Below, piece after piece: positions 51,865-60,076 of a stretch of DNA of 64,000 nt. Source of the stretch: CAVVMA01 sp963788205 (GTDB taxonomy: Bacteria; Desulfobacterota; Binatia; Binatales; Binataceae); contig CAWBGG010000009.1 of assembly GCA_963788205.1 (NCBI GenBank), positions 558,001 to 622,000 on the forward strand, in the 5' to 3' direction. Position 1 is the stretch's first letter. Each line of letters opens with the position of its first letter. The notes under the pieces are model-generated. The model made no database searches. It saw nothing but the letters and a program-made list of their open reading frames with translations, and was not told where the DNA came from. A program made the translations under genes and the position numbers.

Positions 51865-53403
51865 CTACGCTTTGAGAAGCCCCGTGAGAGCGGCGGCCAG
51901 GAGCGAGAAGGAAACCCACCAGACGATGTAGTCAAGCACGAATGCGAAACCGTAGAGTCGGTCTAGCGGCTTTTTTTCCTGGAGCTTCCACTGCGACTTT
52001 TGATGCAGGTCGATGCCGGGTAGGAGGACATCCAGAGCATATAGCAGCGGTCTGAAGGCCGGAGGGGCATCTCTTTCCGTAGGCACCATCATGCCGCCGC
52101 GATTTGCCGCCCAAAACAGAATCCATCCGAAGACGAGAGCGATGGCGAGCCCGAAGGAGGCTCTCCAGGGCTTCAGACCGTAGCGGATAGTGAAGTCGAG
52201 GAACCTGTCTCCCCACTTGCTCCAGAGCCCCAAGCCGGAGCGCAATCCCCGTCGCCTAGCAATTTCGACCTCGCGCGCTTCGTCCTCATGCCCCATGTCC
52301 CTAAGCACCTTGGCGAGTTGCTCGTAGGGCTGCGGAAAGAAGGCGTCTTGGAGGCTCAGCCAATAGAGCCGGCCTTTGTGTTCGCCGTCGCCGTCCCGCC
52401 AATCTCGCGCTCGCCAAGGCGTGTCGCTGGCCAGGCGCGCATAGATGAACCCCTCAAGCAGCAGTCCCCCGGCGGTCGGCCAACTTTTCTCGTCGTCCTC
52501 CAGCTCGCCGACTTGGGCGTACCTCAGGTCAAATGCGCCCGCCGGCTGTGTGGTGAAATCGGAGAGGAAGAGGATGCCGGCAACGCTGGCGCGCTCAATG
52601 GCCAAGGCATTGCCTTCGGGATTGTTGAACGTTCCCCCTGAGCAGTCGAGATCTCCGCCGATTTTAGCGCTCACAAGCTGCACCTTGCCAGTGGCGCGGA
52701 AATCGCCGAGCAGGATCACGTCGCCACCCACCGTCGCGTCGTCCGCGTTCAGCGCGAAACCGTTCGCGTTCTCAAATCGACCGCCGCGGCAGTCGAGGTC
52801 TCCGCCGATTTTGGCGCCCGGAAGCCTTACCTCGCCCGTGGCGTGGAAACCGTTGCGCAGGAACACGTCGCCGCGCACCTGGAGCCCGTCGGCCGTGATT
52901 CCCGCGGCGCGGCTCCCCTCAAGGCTGACTGTGAGGGCGGTCGCGTTCCGCAGGACTATCGGTTCCGCAATGAAGCAATTCGAGAGCACAAGCTGATGCG
53001 GTATCTCAGCGCCCTCGAAGTCGAGCACGCCCGTAATCTTCGCGCCTTCGACTTGGACGCCCTTGGCATGAATGTCCGTGCTCTTGCTTGTGGCCAGCGC
53101 GTAGATGACCTCGGCGCGAATCGCGCGCTCGGGTCCCCAGGCAGCACTGTTGTCGGCATCGTCGAGTTCCGGATTGCCCACTCTGTAGTCGGCAAACTCC
53201 CCCTCCTTCACTGCAGCGACCAGTTCGCTCTCCGCAGGTGTCAGCGAATCCGGAAGGCGAAGCGCCAGTTCCGTGCTGGGCTCGGCCGCGGCAACTACCG
53301 CCAAAAAGGCGACCGCAGCCAAGCCACAAAGGAGTGTCCCGATGCGCAGCCACGCCAGCACTTGCCTCGGCGCGCACGCCGCGCGCTCATTCAGCCGTGA
53401 CAT
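51865..53403 (-). CDS. Exported beta-helix protein with C-terminal TM helices
   Basis: A 512-residue protein starting at ATG 53403, after a GAGAGGGGG site. An N-terminal signal or anchor (IGTLLCGLAAVAFLAVVAAAE) is followed by a repeated region (residues 95-300) with GVQVEGAKITGVLDFEGAEI, LRNGFHATGEVRLPGAKIGGDLDCRGG and VQLVSAKIGGDLDCSGG. These are pentapeptide/bactofilin-like beta-helix coils, as in the 'membrane-associated oxidoreductase' annotations. No catalytic site is seen. Two or three TM helices near the end (ASFGLAIALVFGWILFWAA, FAFVLDYIVWWVSFSLLAAAL) anchor it. The function is unknown. Confidence 0.65.
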   Translation of the reverse strand: MSRLNERAACAPRQVLAWLRIGTLLCGLAAVAFLAVVAAAEPSTELALRLPDSLTPAESELVAAVKEGEFADYRVGNPELDDADNSAAWGPERAIRAEVIYALATSKSTDIHAKGVQVEGAKITGVLDFEGAEIPHQLVLSNCFIAEPIVLRNATALTVSLEGSRAAGITADGLQVRGDVFLRNGFHATGEVRLPGAKIGGDLDCRGGRFENANGFALNADDATVGGDVILLGDFRATGKVQLVSAKIGGDLDCSGGTFNNPEGNALAIERASVAGILFLSDFTTQPAGAFDLRYAQVGELEDDEKSWPTAGGLLLEGFIYARLASDTPWRARDWRDGDGEHKGRLYWLSLQDAFFPQPYEQLAKVLRDMGHEDEAREVEIARRRGLRSGLGLWSKWGDRFLDFTIRYGLKPWRASFGLAIALVFGWILFWAANRGGMMVPTERDAPPAFRPLLYALDVLLPGIDLHQKSQWKLQEKKPLDRLYGFAFVLDYIVWWVSFSLLAAALTGLLKA

Positions 53404-53862
53404 GCATTTTTCCCCCTCTCGGAAGTGGCGCAATTATGGCCTCTCGGGCGCCGGAACTCCAAGCGTAACGCCGGTCGGACTTGGGGTAGTGGTCAGGCTC
53501 AGCGTTGCCGTTCCGAGCCGAAAGTCCGAAGCTCGAGCGGTCGAGTCCGCTTCCCGGCGTGAATGGCATGAGATTCTTCGACTTCGCTCGGGCAAAAGCC
53601 CTCGCTTCGCTCAGAATGACGTTGAATGGGGCTCTCCGGAATCTACCAAGCGGTACCATTTGACGTCATTCTGAGTGGAGTCTGCGCAGCGAAGAATCTC
53701 ACACCACCCACCTTCGCCACACTCCAGGCGCAGGAGTTCTCGGCTGGCGATCGCATTGCCATCACCGGGTGCTGTCCTGCTTTGCACTGGATGCGAACGG
53801 TTCTAAATTGGCGAGTATCTTTTCGGCTGGGTCAGCCGTCTTACATCACAGAGGACGCTCAA
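53404..53862. other. Repeat-bearing divergent intergenic region
   Basis: 459 bp between the beta-helix gene and the sigma factor gene, holding the inverted repeat pair at 53570-53700. No protein-coding signal is seen. The sigma factor promoter should lie between about 53700 and 53850, but I cannot name an exact site. Confidence 0.4.
53570..53700. repeat. Inverted dispersed repeats (GTCATTCTGAG/GAAGAATCTC)
   Basis: The unit at 53570-53620 (GAGATTCTTCG... GCTTCGCTCAGAATGAC) faces an inverted unit at 53665-53700 (GTCATTCTGAG...GCAGCGAAGAATCTC), about 45 nt apart. The first also carries an internal GGGC/GCCC hairpin. End motifs match the inverted repeat at 39974-40186. This type of element is common in intergenic DNA of many uncultured bacterial genomes (general knowledge). 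Confidence 0.7.
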
Positions 53863-54903
53863 ATGGATCAGGAACCCGCTTCCGACGAAATGGCTCGACA
53901 ATTGCGCGCGGCGTGGTTTCGATACCTCGATACGATCGAGCCAATTCGGCCGGCGTTGTATCGGTATTGCCGCCGGATCACTCGCGACCTTTGGGAGACC
54001 GAGGATTTGCTACAAGAAACGCTGCTTAAGGGTTTCGGCGCGATCGGTAGAGGGGACCTATTCGGCGAGTGGAGCCGCGTGAAGGATTCGCGCGCATACC
54101 TGTTCCGGGTAGCGACCAATCTCTGGATTGACCAACTTCGCCGCGGCGAAGTCCGGACCGAGGCGGAGGTCCCTGAGCCTCCGGTTGGGCCGGAACAATC
54201 TGTAGCGACCCGTGAGGCCGCTTCGATGCTGCTGGCCCGCGCGGCGCCGCAGGAGCGGGCGGCCGTGGTGCTCAAGGATGTATTCGATTTCACGCTGGAA
54301 GAGATCGCGGTCATGCTCTCGACTACCGTCGGCGCCGTCAAATCCGCTCTACATCGCGGTCGCGCAAGCCTGGAGGAAACCAAACCCATGAAACGAGACC
54401 CCTATCGTGCACCGTCGAAGAATCTCGTCGATCGCTTCGTTGAAGCTTTCAACGCGCGTGACGTGGAGCGTGTTACCAACCTCCTGTTGGAGAACGTGAC
54501 CCTCGAGGTGCCCGGCGTGGGCGGCGAGCGAGGCAAGCAGATGATCTGGGTGCGCGCCTCGATGGGCGCCGAAAGCGCGGCGCTTCGGGTCGAGGCCGCA
54601 ATGTATCGTGGCGAGTGGATCGTCCTCGTATGGGCGGGCGAGGGGCCGGGCCGGGTCCTCGTGAGTTTGTCCCGTTTCGAGGAAGAAGACGGGTATATAG
54701 CGCGAATTCGCAACTACACCTACTGCCCGGAGACCGTCGCAGAATTGGGCGCCGAACTGGGCGTTCCGGTGTGGCCGCGCAGTTACCATCAGACTCCCGA
54801 ACGTCTTGTCCAGGATGATCGCCTCATCCGCGCTGCCGTGGGCCTCAACCTGGGTCGCGCCGCTACCGGCCCAAGCGCGATAGTTAGCTTGGCCGTCGAG
54901 TAA
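53863..54903 (+). CDS. ECF sigma factor with SnoaL-like C-terminal domain
   Basis: A 346-residue sigma-70-family regulator. Region 2 is near residues 25-95 (ALYRYCRRITRDLWETEDLLQETLLKGF, then FRVATNLWIDQLRR). Region 4 is near residues 125-170 (ERAAVVLKDVFDFTLEEIA, then STTVGAVKSALHRGRASLEE). The rest is an NTF2/SnoaL-like domain (NLVDRFVEAFNARDVERVTNLLLENV), as in ECF41/ECF56-type factors, where the tail regulates activity in place of a classical anti-sigma factor. The ATG at 53863 follows GAGGACG. No anti-sigma gene is adjacent. The target promoters are unknown. Confidence 0.88.
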   Translation: MDQEPASDEMARQLRAAWFRYLDTIEPIRPALYRYCRRITRDLWETEDLLQETLLKGFGAIGRGDLFGEWSRVKDSRAYLFRVATNLWIDQLRRGEVRTEAEVPEPPVGPEQSVATREAASMLLARAAPQERAAVVLKDVFDFTLEEIAVMLSTTVGAVKSALHRGRASLEETKPMKRDPYRAPSKNLVDRFVEAFNARDVERVTNLLLENVTLEVPGVGGERGKQMIWVRASMGAESAALRVEAAMYRGEWIVLVWAGEGPGRVLVSLSRFEEEDGYIARIRNYTYCPETVAELGAELGVPVWPRSYHQTPERLVQDDRLIRAAVGLNLGRAATGPSAIVSLAVE

Positions 54904-55102
54904 TCGAGTCTCGCAGGATGGCGACGACCATGTCGATCTCGTCGTCATCAGGCCAGAAAAAACGGATACCATTCGGGTTGATTTGAAAATCGCGTTGAAG
55001 CTGGAGCACTACGTCGTGAATCTCGGCTGGCCGAATGAACTGACCTGAAGGGCCCCTGATTATGAAAACGCATTCTCCTATATGCTTGATTTCGTACTGC
55101 AT
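54884..55102 (-). CDS. Small protein of unknown function
   Basis: 72 residues (MQYEIKHIGECVFIIRGPSG...). It has predicted alternating beta strands followed by one helix, and no signal peptide. It overlaps the sigma factor 3' end by 20 bp on the opposite strand. Its amino-acid composition (acidic FFWPDDDEID, ordinary hydrophobic spacing) looks like a real protein rather than a shadow. I do not recognise the family. Confidence 0.5.
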   Translation of the reverse strand: MQYEIKHIGECVFIIRGPSGQFIRPAEIHDVVLQLQRDFQINPNGIRFFWPDDDEIDMVVAILRDSITRRPS

Positions 55103-55177
55103 CGTTTCCAGCCCCTTGGGAAAGTATCTATCAGGCCTCGTCCGCGAGGAAAGAAGTGCTCGCCGGCTCTCTGGTCG

Positions 55178-55559
55178 CTACTTCGCTTGGTCGAAATAAC
55201 GCATCGCACACACGATGTTGCCTTCCGTGTCTCTGAATTGGATCAACTCGCCAACGCCGGGAATCACCATCTTGGGTACGGTGACCTGGCCGCCCTCCTC
55301 CTCGATGAGCTTGGCGATCGCGTCCACATCATCGACGGCGATAGTGCACTCGAAGCCGACGCATACGATCGCCGTCCTTGGGGCGCTCGTGCACCGCGCC
55401 GTGAATGCCCGGGTCGCTCTCCGTGCCCGTCGCGATCATGAAGAAATCCGGCGGACCCCATTGAGAGAAGCGCCATCCGAACACGCGCGCATAGAATTTC
55501 CGCGCGCGCGCCACGTCGTCCGCGTGCACATCGAAGTGCGCGATGTTTTTGGCGACCAT
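55178..55559 (-). CDS. VOC/glyoxalase family protein, frameshifted
   Basis: A protein of about 126 residues with two beta-alpha-beta-beta-beta units. The first is NIAHFDVHADDVARARKFYARVFGWRFSQWG and FFMIATG...HGAVHERPKDGDR. The second, in the frame after an extra C at about 55361 (ATGCGTCGGC, expected ATGGTCGGC), is VGFECTIAVDDVDAIAKLIEE...VPKMVIPGVGELIQFRDTEGN and ends RYFDQAK (stop 55178-55180). The metal-binding His/Glu positions are compatible with glyoxalase/extradiol-like enzymes, but many VOC proteins of this CFP32-like type have no known reaction. Confidence 0.75.
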
Positions 55560-55732
55560 CGCAGAACCTCCTGGTTAAAACGGGGCAATCCCGACGCGGC
55601 CGCGAAGCTCCATCGCTGCTTGTAGCGCGCGGGCTGATGACAAGCAACGTGGTGGAAGCAGACACCCATCTGCGCGGGCCGCACACGGCCCGCGCCTCTT
55701 CTCCCGCAACTGAGCGGGAGAAGGTTTTCAGA

Positions 55733-55796
55733 CCCTCGCCCGCTCTTTTGCGGGAGAGGCGGCGAGCGCGGCGAAGCGCGCTCGCGGTGAGGGTGC
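55733..55796. repeat. Dispersed repeat, GCGGGAGAGG/GGTGAGGGTG type, copy 2
   Basis: GCTCTTTTGCGGGAGAGG (55742-55759), a GCGAGCGCG/CGCGCTCGC dyad and GGTGAGGGTGC (55786-55796), in the same order as at 51772-51831. An extra upstream hairpin TTCTCCCGC/GCGGGAGAA is at about 55699-55722. It lies in the gap upstream of hicA. Confidence 0.65.
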
Positions 55797-55874
55797 CTGC
55801 TCCCACTACAAATCAAAACTTCACAAACTCCCAGCGCTTTGCGGCCTGGTTCCATATATGGTACCGTCCTCTTT

Positions 55875-56132
55875 GTGGGGCGATGGGGCGAACTGCTGGG
55901 AGCGGCGCGGCGAAGCCCGGCCAATGTTCGCTTTCGCGATCTCTGCGGCCTCATGGAGCGACTCGGCTACGAATTGGTTCGCAAGCATGGCTCGCACCGT
56001 ATCTATCGGCATCCCTCGCGCCGCGACCTGCCGATTGTCAATCTTCAGGAAGGGGAATCGGGAAAGGCCAAGCCCTATCAAGTGCGGCAGGTCCTGGAAA
56101 TTGTCGAAACGCACAAGCTCGAGGTGAACTGA
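55875..56132 (+). CDS. hicA: HicA family toxin (mRNA interferase)
   Basis: About 85 residues from the GTG at 55875; a TTG at 55839 would add 12. It shows the HicA double-stranded-RNA-binding-like fold: VRFRDLCGLMERLGYELVRKHGSHRIYRHP (with the catalytic His in GSHRIY), then LPIVNLQEG and KPYQVRQVLEIVE. HicA cleaves mRNA and is neutralised by HicB. Its stop overlaps the hicB start by one base (TGATG). The start is uncertain because no good ATG or ribosome site is visible. Confidence 0.75.
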   Translation: MGRWGELLGAARRSPANVRFRDLCGLMERLGYELVRKHGSHRIYRHPSRRDLPIVNLQEGESGKAKPYQVRQVLEIVETHKLEVN

Positions 56133-56587
56133 TGGACGAGTCTTTCGGATACCGCGTGGTAGTAGAATGGAGCGACGAGGATCGGGCCTTTGTGGCCCGA
56201 GTGCCCGCGCTACGCGGCTGTGCGGCCCACGGTCGAACGGCCGAGCACGCTACCCGCGAGGCGGTGGTCGCAGCCCGCGCTATCCTCGATGTCATGCGCG
56301 CCCACAAGGACCCCATCCCGCCAGCGGACGCGATCTCAGGCCACTCCGGGCAACTGCGGCTTCGGCTGCCGCGTTCGCTGCACCAGCGCCTCGCCCACCT
56401 TGCGGCGCTGGACGGCGTTTCCCTGAATCAGGAAATGGTTGCGCTGCTCGCCGCTGGCGCGGGCGAGAAGAGCGCGAAACCGAATGCGCGCCCGCGGGTA
56501 GCCCAACCAGGGCGAACCCAAGGCCGTGACGCTCCGGGTGACACGCCGAGGCAGTCTCCGCACCGAATCCCCAATCGCGGCGGTTGA
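56132..56587 (+). CDS. hicB: HicB family antitoxin
   Basis: A 151-residue antitoxin. The N-terminal partially degraded RNase-H-like domain (YRVVVEWSDEDRAFVARVPALRGCAAHGRTAEHA) is the HicB signature. It is followed by a C-terminal ribbon-helix-helix/Arc-like DNA-binding part (LRLRLPRSLHQRLAHLAALDGVSLNQEMVALLAAG), so it probably represses its own promoter. The last 40 residues are Arg/Pro/Gly-rich and unlike the family. They may be a disordered tail or the result of another shifted frame. It is translationally coupled to hicA. Confidence 0.8.
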   Translation: MDESFGYRVVVEWSDEDRAFVARVPALRGCAAHGRTAEHATREAVVAARAILDVMRAHKDPIPPADAISGHSGQLRLRLPRSLHQRLAHLAALDGVSLNQEMVALLAAGAGEKSAKPNARPRVAQPGRTQGRDAPGDTPRQSPHRIPNRGG

Positions 56588-56620
56588 CGCACGCGCCCCC
56601 ATCGGATTTAACTCGGTTCC

Positions 56621-58030
56621 ATGGCAGGAATCGTATCCTACGGATCATACGTCCCTTATCGGCGCCTCAAGCGCGCCGCGATCGGCCAGGCGTTGGGGAT
56701 CGCGGCCGGCAAGGGTGAGCGCGCGGTCGCCAGCTTCGACGAAGACAGCGTCTCGATGGCGGTCGAGGCGTTGCGCGATGCGCTCCGCCCGCTAGCGGCG
56801 CGCGACGTGCAAGCGCTGTTCTTCGCGACCACCACGCCGCCCTATGCGGAAAAACTCAACGCAGCGGTGGTCGGTGCGGCCACGCTGCTGCCCGCTGAAA
56901 TCCGTGCGGTCGATCTGACCGGCTCGGTCCGCGCCGGGCTTTCCGGCCTGCTCCAGGCGGCCGACGCGGTTGAAGGCGGCGCCTCTCATGCGGTAATCGC
57001 GATGGCGGATTGCCGTCTCGGCGCGCCGGAGGGCAAGGCCGAGCAATCCAACGGCGACGGTGCCGCAGCCTTCGTGCTCGGACGCGATAACGTGATCGCC
57101 GAGGTGGTCGCCAGCGCCTCGCTCACGCGCGAGTTTCTCGATACCTGGCGCGCCCCCGGCGAGCGCTTTCCCCATACCTGGGAGGAACGCTTCGCCCTGA
57201 CCCAAATCTACTCCCCGATGCTCGGCAAGGTGATCCAGAACGTGCTCGCGAAGGCCAGGGTCGCGCCATCGGATCTCGCCCACGTCATTCTCGATTCCGC
57301 GAATCCGCGCGCCGCCGACGAAATCGCGCGAGCGCTCAAGCTCGATCCGTCGAAGTTTGCCGATTCGTTCGCCGCGACGATCGGGCAGACCGGCGCTGCA
57401 CACGCCGGGTTGATGCTCGCCAGCGTGCTGCCCGCCGCCAAGCCGGGCGAACTGATTTTGGCCGCGATGGTCGCCGACGGCGCCGAGGCGGTGCTGCTGC
57501 GCGTCACCCCTGCGATCGCCGCTTACAAGCCGGGCCGCTCGGTGGGCCGCCAAATTGAATCAAAAGGGGACGTTTCGTACGGCAGCTATCTCAAGTGGCG
57601 CGAGATCATTCCCACCGAGCCGCCGCGCCGCCCCGACCCGGACCGTCCCGCCGGTCCGCCGGCGCTGCGCTCCGAGCGCTGGAAGTTCGGTTTTATAGGC
57701 TCGCGATGCACCGCCTGCGGCACGGCGCAGCTTCCGCCGCAGCGCGTATGCGTCAAGTGTCAGGCGCGCGACAAGATGGAGCCCTATCCGTTCGCCGATC
57801 GCTCGGCCAAAGTCGCGACCTTCGCTATCGACCGGCTGGCTTACTCGCTCAATCCGCCGACCGTCAACGTGGTGGCCGACTTCGAGGGCGGCGGGCGTTT
57901 CCTATGCGAGATGACCGATTGCCAGCCCGACAAGGTCGCGATCGGCGATGAGGTCGAATTCACCTTCCGCAGCCTCTTTACTGCCGGCGGCGTTCACAAC
58001 TATTTCTGGAAGGCGCGCCCCAGGCGCTAA
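56621..58030 (+). CDS. HMG-CoA synthase-like / DUF35 OB-fold fusion
   Basis: A 469-residue fusion. Residues 1-310 have the thiolase fold of HMG-CoA synthase relatives (GIVSYGSYVPYRRLKR, SFDEDSVSMAVEALR, ALFFATTTPPYAEKLNAA, NGDGAAAFVLG). The usual catalytic-Cys segment reads DLTGSVRAGLSGLL, without Cys. Residues 340-469 are a DUF35 unit: a rubredoxin-like zinc ribbon (CTACGTAQLPPQRVCVKC) and an acyl-CoA-binding OB fold. The DUF35 part usually docks to a thiolase-like partner, and the next gene, 14 bp away, encodes one. The pair probably forms a complex acting in acyl-CoA condensation or cleavage (steroid, isoprenoid or fatty acid), which is inference. Confidence 0.82.
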   Translation: MAGIVSYGSYVPYRRLKRAAIGQALGIAAGKGERAVASFDEDSVSMAVEALRDALRPLAARDVQALFFATTTPPYAEKLNAAVVGAATLLPAEIRAVDLTGSVRAGLSGLLQAADAVEGGASHAVIAMADCRLGAPEGKAEQSNGDGAAAFVLGRDNVIAEVVASASLTREFLDTWRAPGERFPHTWEERFALTQIYSPMLGKVIQNVLAKARVAPSDLAHVILDSANPRAADEIARALKLDPSKFADSFAATIGQTGAAHAGLMLASVLPAAKPGELILAAMVADGAEAVLLRVTPAIAAYKPGRSVGRQIESKGDVSYGSYLKWREIIPTEPPRRPDPDRPAGPPALRSERWKFGFIGSRCTACGTAQLPPQRVCVKCQARDKMEPYPFADRSAKVATFAIDRLAYSLNPPTVNVVADFEGGGRFLCEMTDCQPDKVAIGDEVEFTFRSLFTAGGVHNYFWKARPRR

Positions 58031-58044
58031 CGGGAGGAACTTTC

Positions 58045-59229
58045 ATGGCGAGCAGAGGTATCAAGGATCGGGTTGCGATCGTCGGCATGGGATGCACCAA
58101 GTTCGGCGAGCGATGGGACCAGAGCGCCGACGACCTGCTGATCGATGCCGCCTACGACGCCTACGCGTCAGCCGGAATGACACCCGACGATATCGACGCC
58201 TACTGGCTCGGCACTATCGGCTCCGGCGTGTCCGGATTGGCGCTCTCGGCGCCGCTCAAGATCGGCTACAAGCCGGTCACGCGGGTCGAGAACATGTGCG
58301 CCACCGGCTCGGAGGCGCTGCGAGGCGCCTGTTATGCGGTCGCGTCGGGAGCCTACGACGTCGCGATGGCGATTGGGGTCGAGAAGCTCAAGGACTCGGG
58401 CTACTCGGGGCTGGTCGGGTCAACTATCCCCACCGACGGCACCTTCGGCACCATGACCGCGCCCGCGATGTTCTCGCTGCTCGCGCCCGCCTACTTCAAA
58501 AAGTACGGGCTTGATCCCGAAAAGGGCAAGGATGTTCTCTCGCGTATCGCGTGGAAGAATCATAAGAACGGCGCGAAGAATCCCAAGGCGCAATTCCAGA
58601 AAGAAGTGCCGATGGAGGCGATCAGGAACTCGCCCAGGATCGCCGACCCGCTCGGGATTATGGATTGCTCCGGGGTTTCGGACGGCTCGGCGGCCGCGAT
58701 CGTGGTCCGCGCCGAGGACGCGCACAAGTATTGTAAGGACCCCATCTATATCAAGGCGTTGTCGTTCGTCGCCGGTCCGGCTGAAGGGCCGCTGCGGCAG
58801 GACTACGATTTCACCACTTTTCCCGAGGTCGTCGCCTGCGCGAAGGATGCCTACGCGCAGGCCGGCGTCACCAAGCCGCGCGAGCAGATCAGCCTCGCCG
58901 AGGTGCACGACTGCTTCACGCCGACCGAGCTGGTGCTCTACGAAGATCTCGGCTTCAGTCCGCGCGGCTCGGCCTGGCAGGACGTGATGGACGGGTTCTT
59001 CGATCTCGAGGGCAAGCTGCCGGTGAATCCCGACGGCGGTCTCAAGTCGTTCGGCCATCCGATTGGCGCCTCGGGCCTGCGGATGATGTACGAGATGTGG
59101 CTGCAAATGCGTGGCGAAGCCGGCCCGCGTCAGTTGAGCGATCCGAAACTCGGCCTGACGCACAACCTCGGCGGGATGCCGGGCCGCTGCGTCACGTTCA
59201 TCTCGGTAGTCGGCCGCAACGTCGGCTAA
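58045..59229 (+). CDS. Thiolase family protein (SCP2/acetyl-CoA acetyltransferase-like)
   Basis: A 394-residue thiolase of the SCP2/Ltp2-like type. It has VAIVGMGCTKFGERWDQSADDLL, the nucleophile Cys in ENMCATGSEALRGA, DCSGVSDGSAAAIV, EVHDCFTPTELVLYEDLG (His-Asp-Cys region) and GGLKSFGHPIGASGLRM with the catalytic His. An ATG with a GGGAGGAAC site lies 14 bp after the DUF35 fusion. Family members either cleave 3-ketoacyl-CoAs or act as DUF35-dependent aldolases in sterol side-chain degradation. The close pairing with a DUF35 protein favours the latter mode of assembly. Confidence 0.9.
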   Translation: MASRGIKDRVAIVGMGCTKFGERWDQSADDLLIDAAYDAYASAGMTPDDIDAYWLGTIGSGVSGLALSAPLKIGYKPVTRVENMCATGSEALRGACYAVASGAYDVAMAIGVEKLKDSGYSGLVGSTIPTDGTFGTMTAPAMFSLLAPAYFKKYGLDPEKGKDVLSRIAWKNHKNGAKNPKAQFQKEVPMEAIRNSPRIADPLGIMDCSGVSDGSAAAIVVRAEDAHKYCKDPIYIKALSFVAGPAEGPLRQDYDFTTFPEVVACAKDAYAQAGVTKPREQISLAEVHDCFTPTELVLYEDLGFSPRGSAWQDVMDGFFDLEGKLPVNPDGGLKSFGHPIGASGLRMMYEMWLQMRGEAGPRQLSDPKLGLTHNLGGMPGRCVTFISVVGRNVG

Positions 59230-59247
59230 CGCCTTCCACGACTGATT

Positions 59248-59272
59248 CCCCCTTCCCGCATCGGGAAGGGGG
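59248..59272. terminator. CCCCCTTCCCG hairpin
   Basis: A perfect 11-bp stem (59248-59258 with 59262-59272) and 3-nt loop lies just after the thiolase stop, followed by GTCAGGGGG. It has no T tract. It could be the terminator of the 56.6-59.2 kb operon or another dispersed palindromic unit. Confidence 0.55.
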
Positions 59273-59299
59273 TCAGGGGGTTAGGTTCCTGCTACCTCG

Positions 59300-60076
59300 A
59301 TGAGAGCGAATCGCCTGCGGTGCGCGACCGCGTTCCTGTGCGTCGCGATCGGCGCCGCCGGATGCGCCTCGACCGTTCCGCCATCCAAGCCACCTCCCAC
59401 CTCCGCTCTCTCTGCCGATGCTCCGTCGCACCAGGTACCACAGGATCCGCGCCAGGCCTTTCTCTCCGGCTATAAAGCCCTGCGCGCACGCAACCCTGCA
59501 TACGCCGCCGATTGCCTGAGCTTCGCCGCCGATCGTGATTCCGCGCTCACCGACTACGCGCTCTATTACTTAAGCGTGGCCGACCGCAAGCTGGACCGCG
59601 ACCCGCAGGCCCAGGCGGCGCTGCGCCGGCTCGTGATCGATTATCCGCAGAGTGTCTATACGGAACGGGCCGAGCTGGCGATCGCTGCGATCGAGCTGAA
59701 AGCGGGACGCGCCACCGAGGCCTCGGCGATCACCTCGCGGATCGTCGGCGCCACCAGCGACCCGGTGCTCGAGCAGGACGCGCGCCTGCTGCTCGCCCGC
59801 GCGCTGGAGCAATCCGGCGATCCGCGCGGTGCCTACGAACAGCTCGAGACCCTGCGCAACCGCTATCCCCGCGGGGACCAGGACGCGATCGCTCGCGACA
59901 TGGAACGCGCGCTGCTCGCGAAGAATCCCGGCATCGTCAATGTCGATACGCTGGAGTACCATCGCGGCGAAGCCGAGCTCCTGCTCAGAGAGGGGCAGGC
60001 CGCCGACGCACTCGCGCAAATCGACGCGGCGCTGCGTCTCTCGCCGCCGCCGCCGAGCTCGCCAAGCTCAAAGTGA
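59300..60076 (+). CDS. Soluble lytic transglycosylase, N-terminal part
   Basis: The N-terminal half of a periplasmic Slt-type protein. The lipoprotein signal (ATAFLCVAIGAAGCAST, lipobox AAGC) is followed by TPR-like superhelical repeats (AFLSGYKALRARNPAYAADCL, DYALYYLSVADRKLDRDPQAQAALRRL, DPRGAYEQLETLRNRYP). One base seems to be missing in the CCG repeat at 60041-60056, after which this frame reads PPPPSSPSSK and stops. The true continuation is the next entry, giving about 704 residues in all. Confidence 0.8.
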   Translation: MRANRLRCATAFLCVAIGAAGCASTVPPSKPPPTSALSADAPSHQVPQDPRQAFLSGYKALRARNPAYAADCLSFAADRDSALTDYALYYLSVADRKLDRDPQAQAALRRLVIDYPQSVYTERAELAIAAIELKAGRATEASAITSRIVGATSDPVLEQDARLLLARALEQSGDPRGAYEQLETLRNRYPRGDQDAIARDMERALLAKNPGIVNVDTLEYHRGEAELLLREGQAADALAQIDAALRLSPPPPSSPSSK

